A stretch of DNA of 64,000 nucleotides. Origin: Thermothelomyces thermophilus ATCC 42464. Lineage: Eukaryota; Ascomycota; Sordariomycetes; Sordariales; Chaetomiaceae. Made by a program: the position numbers and the translations under genes. Shown in pieces: positions 44,169 through 54,170 of the stretch. Every line of letters starts with the position of its first letter. Within the stretch, counting starts at the first letter, position 1. The stretch spans positions 6,448,001-6,512,000 of the forward strand of contig NC_016472.1 of the NCBI RefSeq assembly GCF_000226095.1. Reading direction: 5' to 3'. The notes beneath the pieces were generated by a model that saw nothing but the letters and a program-made list of their open reading frames with translations, was not told the origin of the DNA and did not search any database.

Positions 44169-45244
44169 GGCGCGCGGCGGTCATGCTGATGCCCCGACGA
44201 ATAAATCCTGCGACCGCCGAGCTCGGCTGACAGAAAGCTGCAGTTATTGTAAAGGGCAGTGGCAAGAGACAAGGCTGCTTGGAACGGAGGCCTTGTTCTG
44301 TGGTAAATGGCTGCAGGAACACCGAATAATGCGTTCAGAGGGAACAGCACAAGGCCCGCTCGGAATCAAAGAGAGCCGTACGAGTTCCAGGCTGCTGAGG
44401 CGCTGTACGCGGCTTTAAAGCAGCGCAAAAAAGTGCGGGCCAGCCAGAAACAAAGATAAGGAAGAATTTAGGAAGAACACCAGGACCAAAGGGCGAATTT
44501 TCTGACCGATCAGTTGGGGTCCTGTGTAGTGTTGCCTGTTGGGAGTCGGACGCGGCTGCCTCGGTTCAATGTCTCGCGTTGGACAGAACAGGAAGGCACG
44601 GTCCACGCGTCAACGACTTGATCAAGAAACCACAGAGCAAGAATTACGCAGTAGGCTCGGGCCAAAAAATCGATTGGCGATGGCTGAGGCCAACCCGCTG
44701 CGCATTCAGACATGGATGCCACTTACACTGTCGCTTGACCGAAAGTGCAGGCCCGAGCCTCTGGTTCTCATTAAATGGATGCTCTCAAGAATGCACCTTC
44801 ATCCTCCAAGCCTCGCGGAACCAACCGCAAATGGCACCCTGCCTTGCCCCACCCCGGCGCGCGCCTCGACATGAGATGCGCGACTTGCCCCTGGCGACTC
44901 CACATCTGGGTTCGCCGGACCACGGCTTGGCGGGGCGTGGTTTACTTGTAGTAATACTCTTGGTATCGATATGCAACACCGAAAAGTGGCATTGCTTTGG
45001 ATTTCTTCTGATAATAAAAGACGGATCCCTCTCATTCGCTCTCTGTGACAACCGCGAACGCTCGTCATGACTGCGTGATGTGCACATCGAAACGCCCAAA
45101 GCGCTTTAGAAAGCAAAACTTAATGCGCCTGCTAAACATAACCAACACCAAAACTGTGACGCCACGCAGCACCCAAAAGCAAATGCCGCTTGTAAACTAA
45201 TATACTATACACTGAAGAATGCATGCAAGCAAGCAAAGAATTGG
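44169..45244. other. Spacer between ULS1 start and phosphodiesterase end
   Basis: About 1.1 kb including the ULS1 promoter and the 3' side of the next minus-strand gene. Only overlapping short frames occur; none has domains. Nothing else was recognised. Confidence 0.55.
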
Positions 45245-47576
45245 CTATCCGGAGGAATTGTCTTTGCCACCATCCTCACCTTCCTTGCCGTTACCCGTCA
45301 CTTTCCCCCACCAGGTGCTCACCTTTCCGGTGAACCAATCCCAAAACTCCTTAACTTTCGACTCGGCATTGTCGACGGCCGAGGAATCATCCTTGTGGTC
45401 GTCGTCATCGTCACTGTCACTTTCGCCGCCATTGTCCGAGCCCGAGGGCGCCTGGGTCGGCCGCGGCGGCGGCACCGGCTGGTCAACGCCAACGGACTTC
45501 GACGGGACGCTCGTCTGAGCGCTGCTTGTAGAAGCGGTTGAAATGGTGTGAGCCTCCACGGGATCGGCTGGCGTGTCCAGGCCGTCCGTGGCCGAGTCAT
45601 CATGCAGCCCGATTGGCTTGAGGGGCAGCCGAAGGGTGCCGTTATTGGGCGCTGGCTCGATCCCTACGGAGTCGCACAGCATGTTGTAAACCTCGATATT
45701 TTCTGGCAGCGTTAGCACACGAATATGGGTTATTGCGGGACAGATGACACCTACGGAATACCTCGAGTTTGCTGTTTGGCTGGTGCGGGAAAGCCGGGCC
45801 ACGGGCGATGAATATTGCCCTCATCAGCGGATGTTCATGATCATAGCCGTGAAGGCCCCTCGGATGATACACCGCCCCTTGAGCCTGTGCCTCTTTCAAG
45901 TTCATCTCGTCCATCTTGACCAGCGCCCAGCCCGCCTTAGGCACGATCCACAACGGAGCAATGCGCTGGTTGTTAGAAAAGTGATACCGTGCTGGCATGT
46001 CAACGTCGCGGAGGTAGACCTCGAGGTTGGGGTTCCCCTTCGTTTTCTCGATCAGCCCATTGTATATGTCCTTGAGATCAGCGGGATCTTTTGGCCTTAA
46101 TCCGATCAGTGGCCAGCCGTCCGTGTGCTCGATCTTGCTCAGGTCCACCAGATCCTCGAGCTGTACCAGCCGGGAGACGTCCGTAGTCGCCATGCCATGG
46201 TCAGAAACCACGATGATATTGACAATGTCCGCCAGATGCCGTTCTTCTAGCCCCTTGAACAAGTCGTCCAGCATCTTGTCCACCTTCTGGATGGTGGACC
46301 GGATCTCAGTACTATTCGGCCCGTACTTGTGCCCGTCAGCATCGACGTTAGGAACATACGCCGCGATGATTTGAGGCCGGTCCGAGTCCGGCATGTCCAA
46401 AAACTCAAGAATCCTGTCCACCTTCTTCGGCAACAGCTCTTTTCCGTTGTACTTGTCCAAATACGTGGGGTCAACATTGAGGATGTTTGCCTCGCTGCCG
46501 GGCCACATGTGTATGGCGGTCTTGAGCCCTTGCTTCTGCGCTGTAACCCAAAAGGGTTCACCTTTCCACCACTTGGGATCCATGCTCCGCGAAGGGTCCG
46601 TATAATAAAACTCTTCCCGCAACATCGGGTCCCAGAAGCTGTTGCCCACAACGCCGTGGGACTCCGGGTAGAGCCCTGTAGCCATCGTGTAGTGGTTGGG
46701 AAACGTGACACTAGGAAAAGACGGGAGCATATAGAGGGGTGATACGCCCTCCTTAACGAGGGCGTTGAGCCTCGGCGTCAACCCCCGATTGAGAAAATCG
46801 GCCCGGAACCCGTCCAAGCTGATAATGATTGTGGTGGGTGCGAACATGGCGGTGCCGTTGCTGACGAGTTTCTGGCTATAACGCGTCGTCTTCCGATCCA
46901 GGGATACCTTCCACGCCACAAGGACGAGGATGGCAAAGGCGACGGCAATGATGGCGTAAAACAACACCCAACGGCAACAGTTGCGTTTTCGCTTCGACTT
47001 GGTATCGGTAACATGCAGCAAGTGCTTCCGGTCGACCTCGTCGCTATCCTCTCGTTCGCTGCTTTCGCCGGTCGAGCTGCCCTCCTTCATGCCGCCCTCT
47101 TCCATCTCGTACATGAGCTCGCCGTCCTCGCCGTGCTGTGCATCAGCCAGCAGCCGATCTCGCTTCATCTCTCTCCTCTGCCGCCTCGCCCGCCTCTTTT
47201 CTGCCCTAAGGTCGTCAACCGACTCGCCCGGCTGCACAGACGGGCTCCTCGACGACGATGGTGATACGTCACTGAGCCGCCTGGTCAACAACCTGAGCGG
47301 GTTGGGTATCGGCAGCCCGGAACCCCTACGCTGGCGTTCCTGCTTCCTCCGGTTTTCGATGACCAAGTGGTCCAGCTCTTCCTCCTCCATCAGCACCAGC
47401 CTGTCGTGCGCGCGGAGCTCGCGGCTGTTCCTCGCACGAAGCTGACGCTCGTCGTCATCGCTGTCGGTGTCCTGGTCGCTGCGAATGGAAATGGCGTCGG
47501 CGTCGTATTCGGAGGGCGAGAGGAGCGAGGGGTCGCGGCCGCCGACGGCGGTCGTTTTCAACGGCTGCAGCGACAT
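45245..47576 (-). CDS. Membrane nucleotide pyrophosphatase/phosphodiesterase
   Basis: Minus-strand exons 47576-45755 and 45702-45245, intron 45754-45703; 759 residues. A highly charged cytosolic N-terminus of about 200 residues precedes one transmembrane helix (about 203-226, WVLFYAIIAVAFAILVLVAW), giving type II topology. The extracytoplasmic alkaline-phosphatase-fold domain shows the two-zinc site residues: SLDGFRADF, the nucleophile region PSVTFPNHYT, VDADGHKYG, VSDHGM and GYDHEHPLM. Yeast NPP1 and NPP2 are the closest named relatives; they hydrolyse extracellular nucleotides for phosphate supply. The C-terminus differs from a plain enzyme: an acidic Ser/Asp stretch and then a Trp-rich KEFWDWFTGKVSTWWGKV helix. 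Substrate is not determined by sequence. Confidence 0.92.
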
Positions 47577-48264
47577 TCTGGGTGGACGAAGGGCGCTCCC
47601 ATTTGTCTGGGTATACGGACCTCGTTAAGGCGCCAATTGGTCAGTCAATCATGGCAGAGAACGGTGCGAACGGCGAGAGAGTGATAGCGAATGCCTTTGG
47701 TCGATGAGAAGTCGAGCGATGATAAGAGACGACCGAGTCTCACATAAGGATGCGAAGGCCACAGCTGATTGGCTTGAACCTGGCTGGTTTCATCATGTCT
47801 AGCAAGGGGTTCCCGGCAGGGATCCCAGAGGAAGTGGATACCCAACATCAATTGAATCCACCCAACTTCTAAGAACTTTTAGCCACCTTCTATCACCGGA
47901 AAGCTTGTTAAAACAACCCGGTAGTCAATGCAAATACAACCAGAGGAGAGAAAAAATGAAAAAAAAAAAATGAGAGAAGAAAAAGAGGAAGAAAGAAAGC
48001 ACTAAAGAAAGACAGAAATCAGAAGGGGGTCAAAAACACGCAGCGCCAAGGCTTGCTCAGTCTGCTACGGGTCTTGACACCCAGCTGACAAGCCTAGGTA
48101 CTTACTCTTCACCCATTTCCAGCCCTGGCCGGCCAGGCCAAAATTGATGGGTGGTGAGGCTCCCAGCTGGGTCGCCTGCACAGCTTTCTTCTCATCCTGC
48201 AGCGAGCCCATTCCAGCATCCCAGCATTCCAGCATAACCATGCTTCGATCCACCCGCTCTGCCG
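47577..48264. other. Spacer with polypurine tract
   Basis: Promoter of the phosphodiesterase and 3' side of the LYC1-like gene. Positions 47942-48027 are almost pure purine (A and G) on the + strand, including a 12-A run near 47958. No gene is seen. Confidence 0.6.
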
Positions 48265-49494
48265 TCAACACCCACAATACCCATGATTCTCCTCCCACAC
48301 CACGCCCGCTAAGACCTTCCCTCCCTTCCACCTCAGGCTCGGCACACACCCTTCCACGCGCTGCTCAAATACCACCTTGACCTCATCCGGAAGCGCGTTC
48401 CCCACGCTCTTGCAGCCCATCTTGACGAGGTCGCTCGGATTCCACACCACCACCTCCAGGAACCCCCACTGCCGCGCCTCGGCCACCGCCGCCTCCAGCA
48501 GCGCCGCGACGTCAACGCACGCGGTCTCGTCCACGGCCACGTCGCTTCCCTCCTCCACCTCCTCCAACACCTCATCCTCCTTCCCCGCCCCGCCCTCGAC
48601 TCGGCTGTCACCCTCACGCGCCAGCCTCAGCACCCGCAGCCGCTTGTTGCGCCAGTCGTGAGACCAGCACGCCCAGGCGACGCCCTGTTGGGAGGGGAGC
48701 GTCACGGCGCCTACGGTCAGCGGGGTAGTGGCCATGGTAGTAGAGGGGAGGATCTTGAGCGCGTCGAACTTGGCGCGGGCGAGGTGCCAGGAGATCTGCG
48801 CGTAGGTGGGCAAGAAGCAGATGGAGGTGTTGTTGTTGTTGCTAGCGGCGGTGGCGGTCACGAGGGAGGTGAGGGTCCTAGTGAGGTGGGCAATGTCTTT
48901 CTGGCAGAGATCTGGAAGCTCGGAGAGGTTAAGAGGCCGGGTTTGCGGCCGCCGCGGCGGGGTTGAGGGGGTTGTTGATGGTGACGATGAGGTCGATGGG
49001 AGCAGGGTGAGGGTCGCTTGGTGGCTGGTGATGGGTAGCCAGCCAAGGCTGGCGTAGTAGCTCCGCCCGCTGTCGCTGTATAGCACGCTGCAGTCGCTGT
49101 CGGCGTCCATTCGCTCCTGGACGCGCCGGAGCAGGAAGGCGGCCATTCCCTGCCGGCGGTAGGTCGGGTTGGTATAGACGTTGGTGACGACGTAACCGTG
49201 GGCCTCGCGGACACGTCTCTCGGCGCAGTCGGCGATAAACATCGGCTTTCGCAATGTCTCGCAACTGGCAATCACCTGTCTGGGGTAACCCTTGAGGTAG
49301 AGCACCCAATATCGGCAGCCCCCATCCCGGTTGAGCTCATGTTCCGCCATGTGTTGCTCCCGCTCAACATAATCGTCGACGGACATAGGGGCCGCCCATT
49401 TTCGACTGCACAGCTCCCATGAGATCCGCCGCTGCTCTGGCGTAGCTTCGGCGAATTCTATGTCTGAGGCCGTGAGGCCCATTGGCTGAGCCAT
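48265..49494 (-). CDS. LYC1-type GNAT N-acetyltransferase
   Basis: Single minus-strand exon, 409 residues from MAQPMGLTASDIEF. The GNAT fold occupies about residues 10-165, with VTNVYTNPTYRRQGMAAFLL providing the acetyl-CoA pyrophosphate loop (RRQGMA) and DCSVLYSDSGRSYYASLGW completing the core. A Pro/Ser/Thr-rich insert follows near 165-190. The C-terminal ~200 residues match the pattern of the fungal LYC1 family, whose Yarrowia founder acetylates lysine at the N6 position during lysine breakdown. Family membership is from recalled similarity; the substrate here is inferred. No introns seen. Confidence 0.82.
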   Translation of the reverse strand: MAQPMGLTASDIEFAEATPEQRRISWELCSRKWAAPMSVDDYVEREQHMAEHELNRDGGCRYWVLYLKGYPRQVIASCETLRKPMFIADCAERRVREAHGYVVTNVYTNPTYRRQGMAAFLLRRVQERMDADSDCSVLYSDSGRSYYASLGWLPITSHQATLTLLPSTSSSPSTTPSTPPRRPQTRPLNLSELPDLCQKDIAHLTRTLTSLVTATAASNNNNTSICFLPTYAQISWHLARAKFDALKILPSTTMATTPLTVGAVTLPSQQGVAWACWSHDWRNKRLRVLRLAREGDSRVEGGAGKEDEVLEEVEEGSDVAVDETACVDVAALLEAAVAEARQWGFLEVVVWNPSDLVKMGCKSVGNALPDEVKVVFEQRVEGCVPSLRWKGGKVLAGVVWEENHGYCGC

Positions 49495-50831
49495 CGCTGC
49501 TGTTCGCTGGACCAGCGGCTTCGGATATTTCTTTGAGTGCTTGGGTTAGCAAGCACGAAATGCTGGTATGGTCGGCGAGGCCGTAGATGTCTCCTGTTGA
49601 CGGATGTTGACACAACTAGTCTTCACGAACTCCTCCTCTCTCTCTCTCGGCATCGATCTGTGGGGTTGATGTGCTTTCCACATAAGACGAGATGAGGGGC
49701 GGTGGATCCCTTGGGGTTGCTGTTTCGAGTACCTGATGGTCCTGGCTAAATATGGAAAGAAGCGACTTAATGTTTCGCTTTCGAGGTTACTGTGAAGTAG
49801 CTGATCCGTGCTTGTGTATCGAAGAAGCTGGGTATCCGAGGTGTTGCTCCGCCTTGCTGTTGCGTATCCGACGTACTGTAACTGCTGTGGCTGGCCCCCC
49901 ACCTTCTGGGGTTCGAGCTGCAGGCAAGGCTCAGGGTTGTTTCTGGCTTGCCCTTCTTTGTCTTTAGTTATATCTTTTTTGTCGGTGCCTGCTCGAGCAT
50001 ATGCAACCACATGGCAACCACGTCCTGCCAATCAGCAAGAGAACCGGACGGCTTCCAGGCTAGGGTGGGGCTTTCGCATCTGCCCATTGCCCTCGACTGA
50101 GGAATGCATCCCGTCCTTACTTTACACTACTATTGTAGGATAGTTGCGAGCGTATTATTTTTGTTTTCACAGCTGCAATGCCTACCTTGGTTGTACCAGG
50201 CATTTGGGTACGTTGAGGAGATCACAGAGAGTACCCAAAGCTATCAGGCGTTGACGAACCTCTATCTGATGCTATAACTGTTCGGAGCGCATAAAATCTC
50301 AAGGAGGGTTATACCACTTTGGTAGGTGACACGACTAGACATTACCTCGGCGTTTCAAGCAGAGAGTCTACTACCCGCTGCAGAGCAATACGTCAAACGG
50401 AGGCCCTCTAAGGGCAACTGATGGAGAATCAGATGAAGTCAATCTGGGGAAGATGGAGTCGATAATGTGGGTCACTAAGGGACTCAAGCCACCATGGCAT
50501 AGGAGCCAGCCCCACCTTGTGTGGCTTGCAGCTCGGCCGTCGGAATCGGGACCTTGTGTTCCGCAAAATTTGGTCGAGCCCTGCCAATTACCAAGGCGCG
50601 CACAAAAATTGCCCGGTCTCGATATCGGCGAACGGCAGCGACACGGATTCTTTGACGGCACCGGAATAGCATCAAAGGTACGCCGAGCATTTCCTACCTA
50701 CTTCCTTGTGACTCTAGACGACGAATAATATATTCTCGCCATTTTGCGCATATTGCACGATTTCAATCTCGCCGGCCCCCCCTGCGAACCAGTCAACTAA
50801 CACGACCGACCGTATCAGAACGTCGACCAAA
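49495..50831. promoter_or_regulatory. Divergent spacer between LYC1-like gene and RPL14
   Basis: 1.3 kb between head-to-head genes. A possible 5' untranslated intron of RPL14 may begin at GTACGC (50678) and end at TATCAG (50813-50818), with CTAAC at 50796-50800; this is a guess. No coding frame was supported. Confidence 0.45.
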
Positions 50832-51342
50832 ATGGCATCGATCGAGATCGGAGCGACAAGCTGGCGCCGCGTCCAGGTTGGCCGCGTGCTCAAGCTCGAG
50901 AACGGCAGCCTGGCGGCCATCGTCGAGATCGTTGACCACAAGCGCGTACGTGGAATCCGATCCGTGACGGGCCCGCCGGGGCATTGGAGGCTCGCATGAA
51001 CGGAGAGACTAAACTGCTGAAATTTAGGTCCTCGTGGATGGTCCTTCCTCAGACCCTAAGCTCGCCACTCCCCGCGGCGTTGTCCAGCTCTCCCGGACTC
51101 TTCTTACCCCGATCGTTATCGAGAAGCTTCCCCGCGGTGCGCGCACGGCGGCCGTTAAGAAGGCGTGGGAGGCCAGCGGTGTGGACGCCAAGTGGAAGGA
51201 GAGCAACTGGGCCAAGAAGCAGCTTCAGCAGGAGCGCCGCCAGTCGCTCACCGACTTCGACCGCTTCAAGGTTATGCGGTTGAAGAAGCAGCGGAGGTTC
51301 GAGGAGCGCAAGGCTCTTGCCAAGATCAGGGCCGCGGCATAA
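50832..51342 (+). CDS. 60S ribosomal protein L14 (eL14)
   Basis: Model 50832-50945 and 51028-51342, intron 50946-51027; 142 residues. It has the eL14 pattern: a small KOW-like N-terminal domain (VQVGRVLKLENGSLAAIVEIVDHKR), VLVDGPSSDP directly after the intron, then LPRGARTAAVKKAW and a basic helical C-terminus (DFDRFKVMRLKKQRRFEERKALAKI). The start follows CCAAA, a good fungal initiation context. The protein binds expansion segments of the large subunit rRNA. Next gene downstream is EGD2, whose product acts at the ribosome exit tunnel. Confidence 0.95.
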
Positions 51343-52101
51343 AGGCAATCTGCTGCTTTGTGTTGGGGGAGCGTTTTGGTTCGGCATGGCTTTTCTGGGG
51401 GGGAAGGATGGTATTCTGGAACGGTCTGCATGAACATCAGCATTCGGGTTGCTGGGTTTATCTCTGCGTCGCTTTCGGAAGACCTGTATGTCACATCGTC
51501 AAGGTGACCGGCGTCATATGGAAAATGCGAAATTGAGCCTAAAAACAGCCAAGACCTACGGGCTGTTGTTGCCCATGCCACAAGCACAGCGCCGGTTGCG
51601 CGCAGCTGTGTGAGCTATCAGAATACGAAACCCTGGCGGACGCCGTGGCGACAAATATTTCCCTTCCGTTCTGCTTGGGTGTTCTACGCATGTTTCTTAT
51701 TTAGTGAGAGTTTGACAAGTGTGAAACAGGTTGGTCATTGAAGATCCAGGCCCAGTTGCGCTGGTCGTTTTGTTAGGGAACTTGATGAAGACAATGATTA
51801 CCTAATCGGGACTAGCGTCTGTACCTCTGCAGGTGCCGAACAAGCCCTACCTGAAAATTGGACCCCGAACATTTCTTTCCCACCACGACTGACCAGCTCC
51901 TTCTAACCCCCGCATACCCATTTTAGCGGCATTTCCTGCATCAATGTGAGTCCCGTTTGAGCATCACCAATTCCATGTGATTCCAGGCTCCCGTATTGTA
52001 CAGGAAGCCTGGCCACTGCGGCTGCTGCAGTGGCTAAAAGCAATTGTGTTGTGTGCGGAGCGTGGCGAGCTGACAAAGTTGGACGGTGCTAGCTCTCCAA
52101 G
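51343..52101. other. RPL14-EGD2 spacer
   Basis: 759 bases with the RPL14 3' end and the EGD2 promoter and leader. Pyrimidine-rich pieces occur near 51840-51920. No additional gene. Confidence 0.55.
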
Positions 52102-52866
52102 ATGGCCGAACCCCGCGTTGAGGAAGTCCCCGAGGAGGAGACCAAGAAGCCCACCGTCGAGGAGCTCGATGAGTCCTCCAGCGACGAGTCCGAGGCCGAG
52201 GCTGGTGGTGATACTAGCATTCCCGCTGGCTCGACTGCCGTGATCCACTCCCGCAACGAGAAGAAGGCCCGCAAGGCCATCGAGAAGCTGCACCTCACCC
52301 GGGTGCCGGGCATCACCCGCGTCACTCTGCGCCGCCCCAAGAACGTGAGTGCAACGGAAGAAGGGCTACGTGGCCTGAGCCCACCGGTGGGCGGGGCGGG
52401 AACTCGGTCATGGGCCGAGGGAGCAAGGGGACCGGACCGCTGACGGATATGGATAGATCCTCTTCGTGATCAACAACCCCGAGGTGTACAAGTCCCCCAA
52501 CAGCAACACCTACATGTGAGTGTTTTACCGACGCCTCGTGTGAAGCTCGGAACTGACCCCGCCACTAGCGTCTTTGGCGAGGCCAAGATCGAGGACCTCA
52601 ACGCCAGCGCCCAGGCCGCTGCCGCCCAGCAGCTCGCCAGCCAGACCGCCGAGCACGACCACGCCGGCCACGCTCACGACCACAAGCAGGAGGCTGCCAA
52701 GGAGGAGGAAGAGGATGATGGCGAGGAGGTGGATGCGGAAGGCATCGAGGACAAGGACATCGAGCTCGTCATGACTCAAGCCAATGTGTCCCGGAAGAAG
52801 GCCATCAAGGCGCTGAAAGAGAACGACAATGACATAGTCAACTCAATCATGGCATTGAGTGTCTAG
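52102..52866 (+). CDS. Nascent polypeptide-associated complex subunit alpha
   Basis: Model 52102-52344, 52457-52515, 52569-52866; 199 residues. An acidic N-terminus ([27 protein letters not shown]) precedes the NAC domain: [28 protein letters not shown], then [20 protein letters not shown] encoded by a 59-base exon, then [12 protein letters not shown]-terminal UBA domain ([34 protein letters not shown]) completes it. NAC alpha pairs with the beta subunit to shield nascent chains and prevent mistargeting to the ER. A His-rich spacer ([11 protein letters not shown]) lies between the domains. Confidence 0.96.
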
Positions 52867-53408
52867 TCTGGAGCGGGAAGCCAGCGTTGTTCGTGGATTT
52901 TCGGGTACATTCTTGGAAGCAAGAGGCTCTGCCAGTTATCGACATCGGTATCTGATGCTGGTCAGTTGACGACGACCATATTTGAGTCGTTGAATGGAAA
53001 CCGTTGCGCAATTGCTCTGTCCCCGGGTGTTGATGCGTGTAATCCGTAATGCTCGCTGTTTGGTCTGCTTTTACATGTAGCGGTAAAAGAAGAGAGAGAG
53101 TGTGTGTGTGTGCTGCTGGTTACATCTGTTCATTAGTTGAAATCCATCGACTGAAAAAAAAAAAATTGCGAGATATCGAGCTTGAAGTCCATGATATTGC
53201 GTTAGATGGAAAAAGATTCCGTACCACACCCGCGTTGGCACCAGGTTCCCAGCATGGTTAGCAGGAGTCGCGGGAACCGGCCGGGTCATCCCGTAAGATC
53301 ACGTGACCGTTCCTGGCGCCGGCAGAGGTTGCTTTGGATTCGGCAAACTCGAGCAACAACGTCCCTTGAACTCCCCCCACTCCAGACCACCGCAGAACCA
53401 CAGCAACA
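52867..53408. other. EGD2-ATP7 spacer
   Basis: 542 bases, with a (GA)n(GT)n microsatellite at 53090-53112 and an A run at 53154-53165. The last 200 bases include the ATP7 promoter and leader. No gene is seen. Confidence 0.6.
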
Positions 53409-54170
53409 ATGGCCGCAGTAAGTCTCCCCAATCAATTGGAGCCTCTTTTCACGGTTTAGGGAACGGGCGTTTGGGGAATTGGGATGCGGCAGGCAGTTGG
53501 GCGCTGGCTAGGCTTTTGCGAGGTTGCCGGGCTGAGCTAATTTCGCGTCTCCTGTATTTCGCAAAATACTACAGCGAAGCGCAGCTCTCAAGGTCGACTG
53601 GGCCAAGATCACGACGTCGCTGGGCCTGCGCGGCCAGACGGTGGCCGGACTTCAGGCCTTCAAGAAGCGCAACGACGACGTCCGCCGCAAGGTGCAGCTC
53701 CTCTCGGAACAGCCGACCACGGTCGACTTCGCCTACTACCGCTCCGTGCTCAAGAACCAGGCGATCGTCGACGAGATCGAGAAGCGCTTCAACGCCTTCC
53801 AGCCCGCCACCTACGATCTCAACCGCCAGCTCAAGGCCATCGAGGCCTTCGAGGTCGAGGCCATCAAGAACGCCGAGGCCACCAAGGCCAAGGTCGACCT
53901 CGAGCTCAAGGATCTCGAGAAGACGCTCAAGAACATTGAGGAGGCCCGGCCGTTTGAGGACCTTACCGTCGACGAGGTCGCCGCCGCCGAGCCCAGCATC
54001 GACGAGAAGACCTCCAAGCTCGTGTCCAAGGGCCGCTGGTCCGTGCCAGGCTACAAGGTGGGCTTTCTTTCTTCTTTCCCCATTCATTTCGCTTCCACCT
54101 CGAACCCTTTCTGGACCGAGGATGCTGACAATGCCAACAGGAGAGATTCGGCGACCTCTCCGTGCTATAA
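53409..54170 (+). CDS. ATP synthase subunit d, mitochondrial
   Basis: Model 53409-53417, 53575-54057, 54141-54170; 173 residues. The first coding exon holds only MAA and is separated by a 157-base intron from [12 protein letters not shown], a hallmark of fungal subunit d; the last exon encodes ERFGDLSVL. The body is a long helical, charged protein ([43 protein letters not shown]), as expected for a peripheral-stalk component that links F1 to the membrane sector. Length matches yeast Atp7. No transmembrane segment is seen. The neighbour on the same strand, COX16, is also mitochondrial. Confidence 0.95.
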
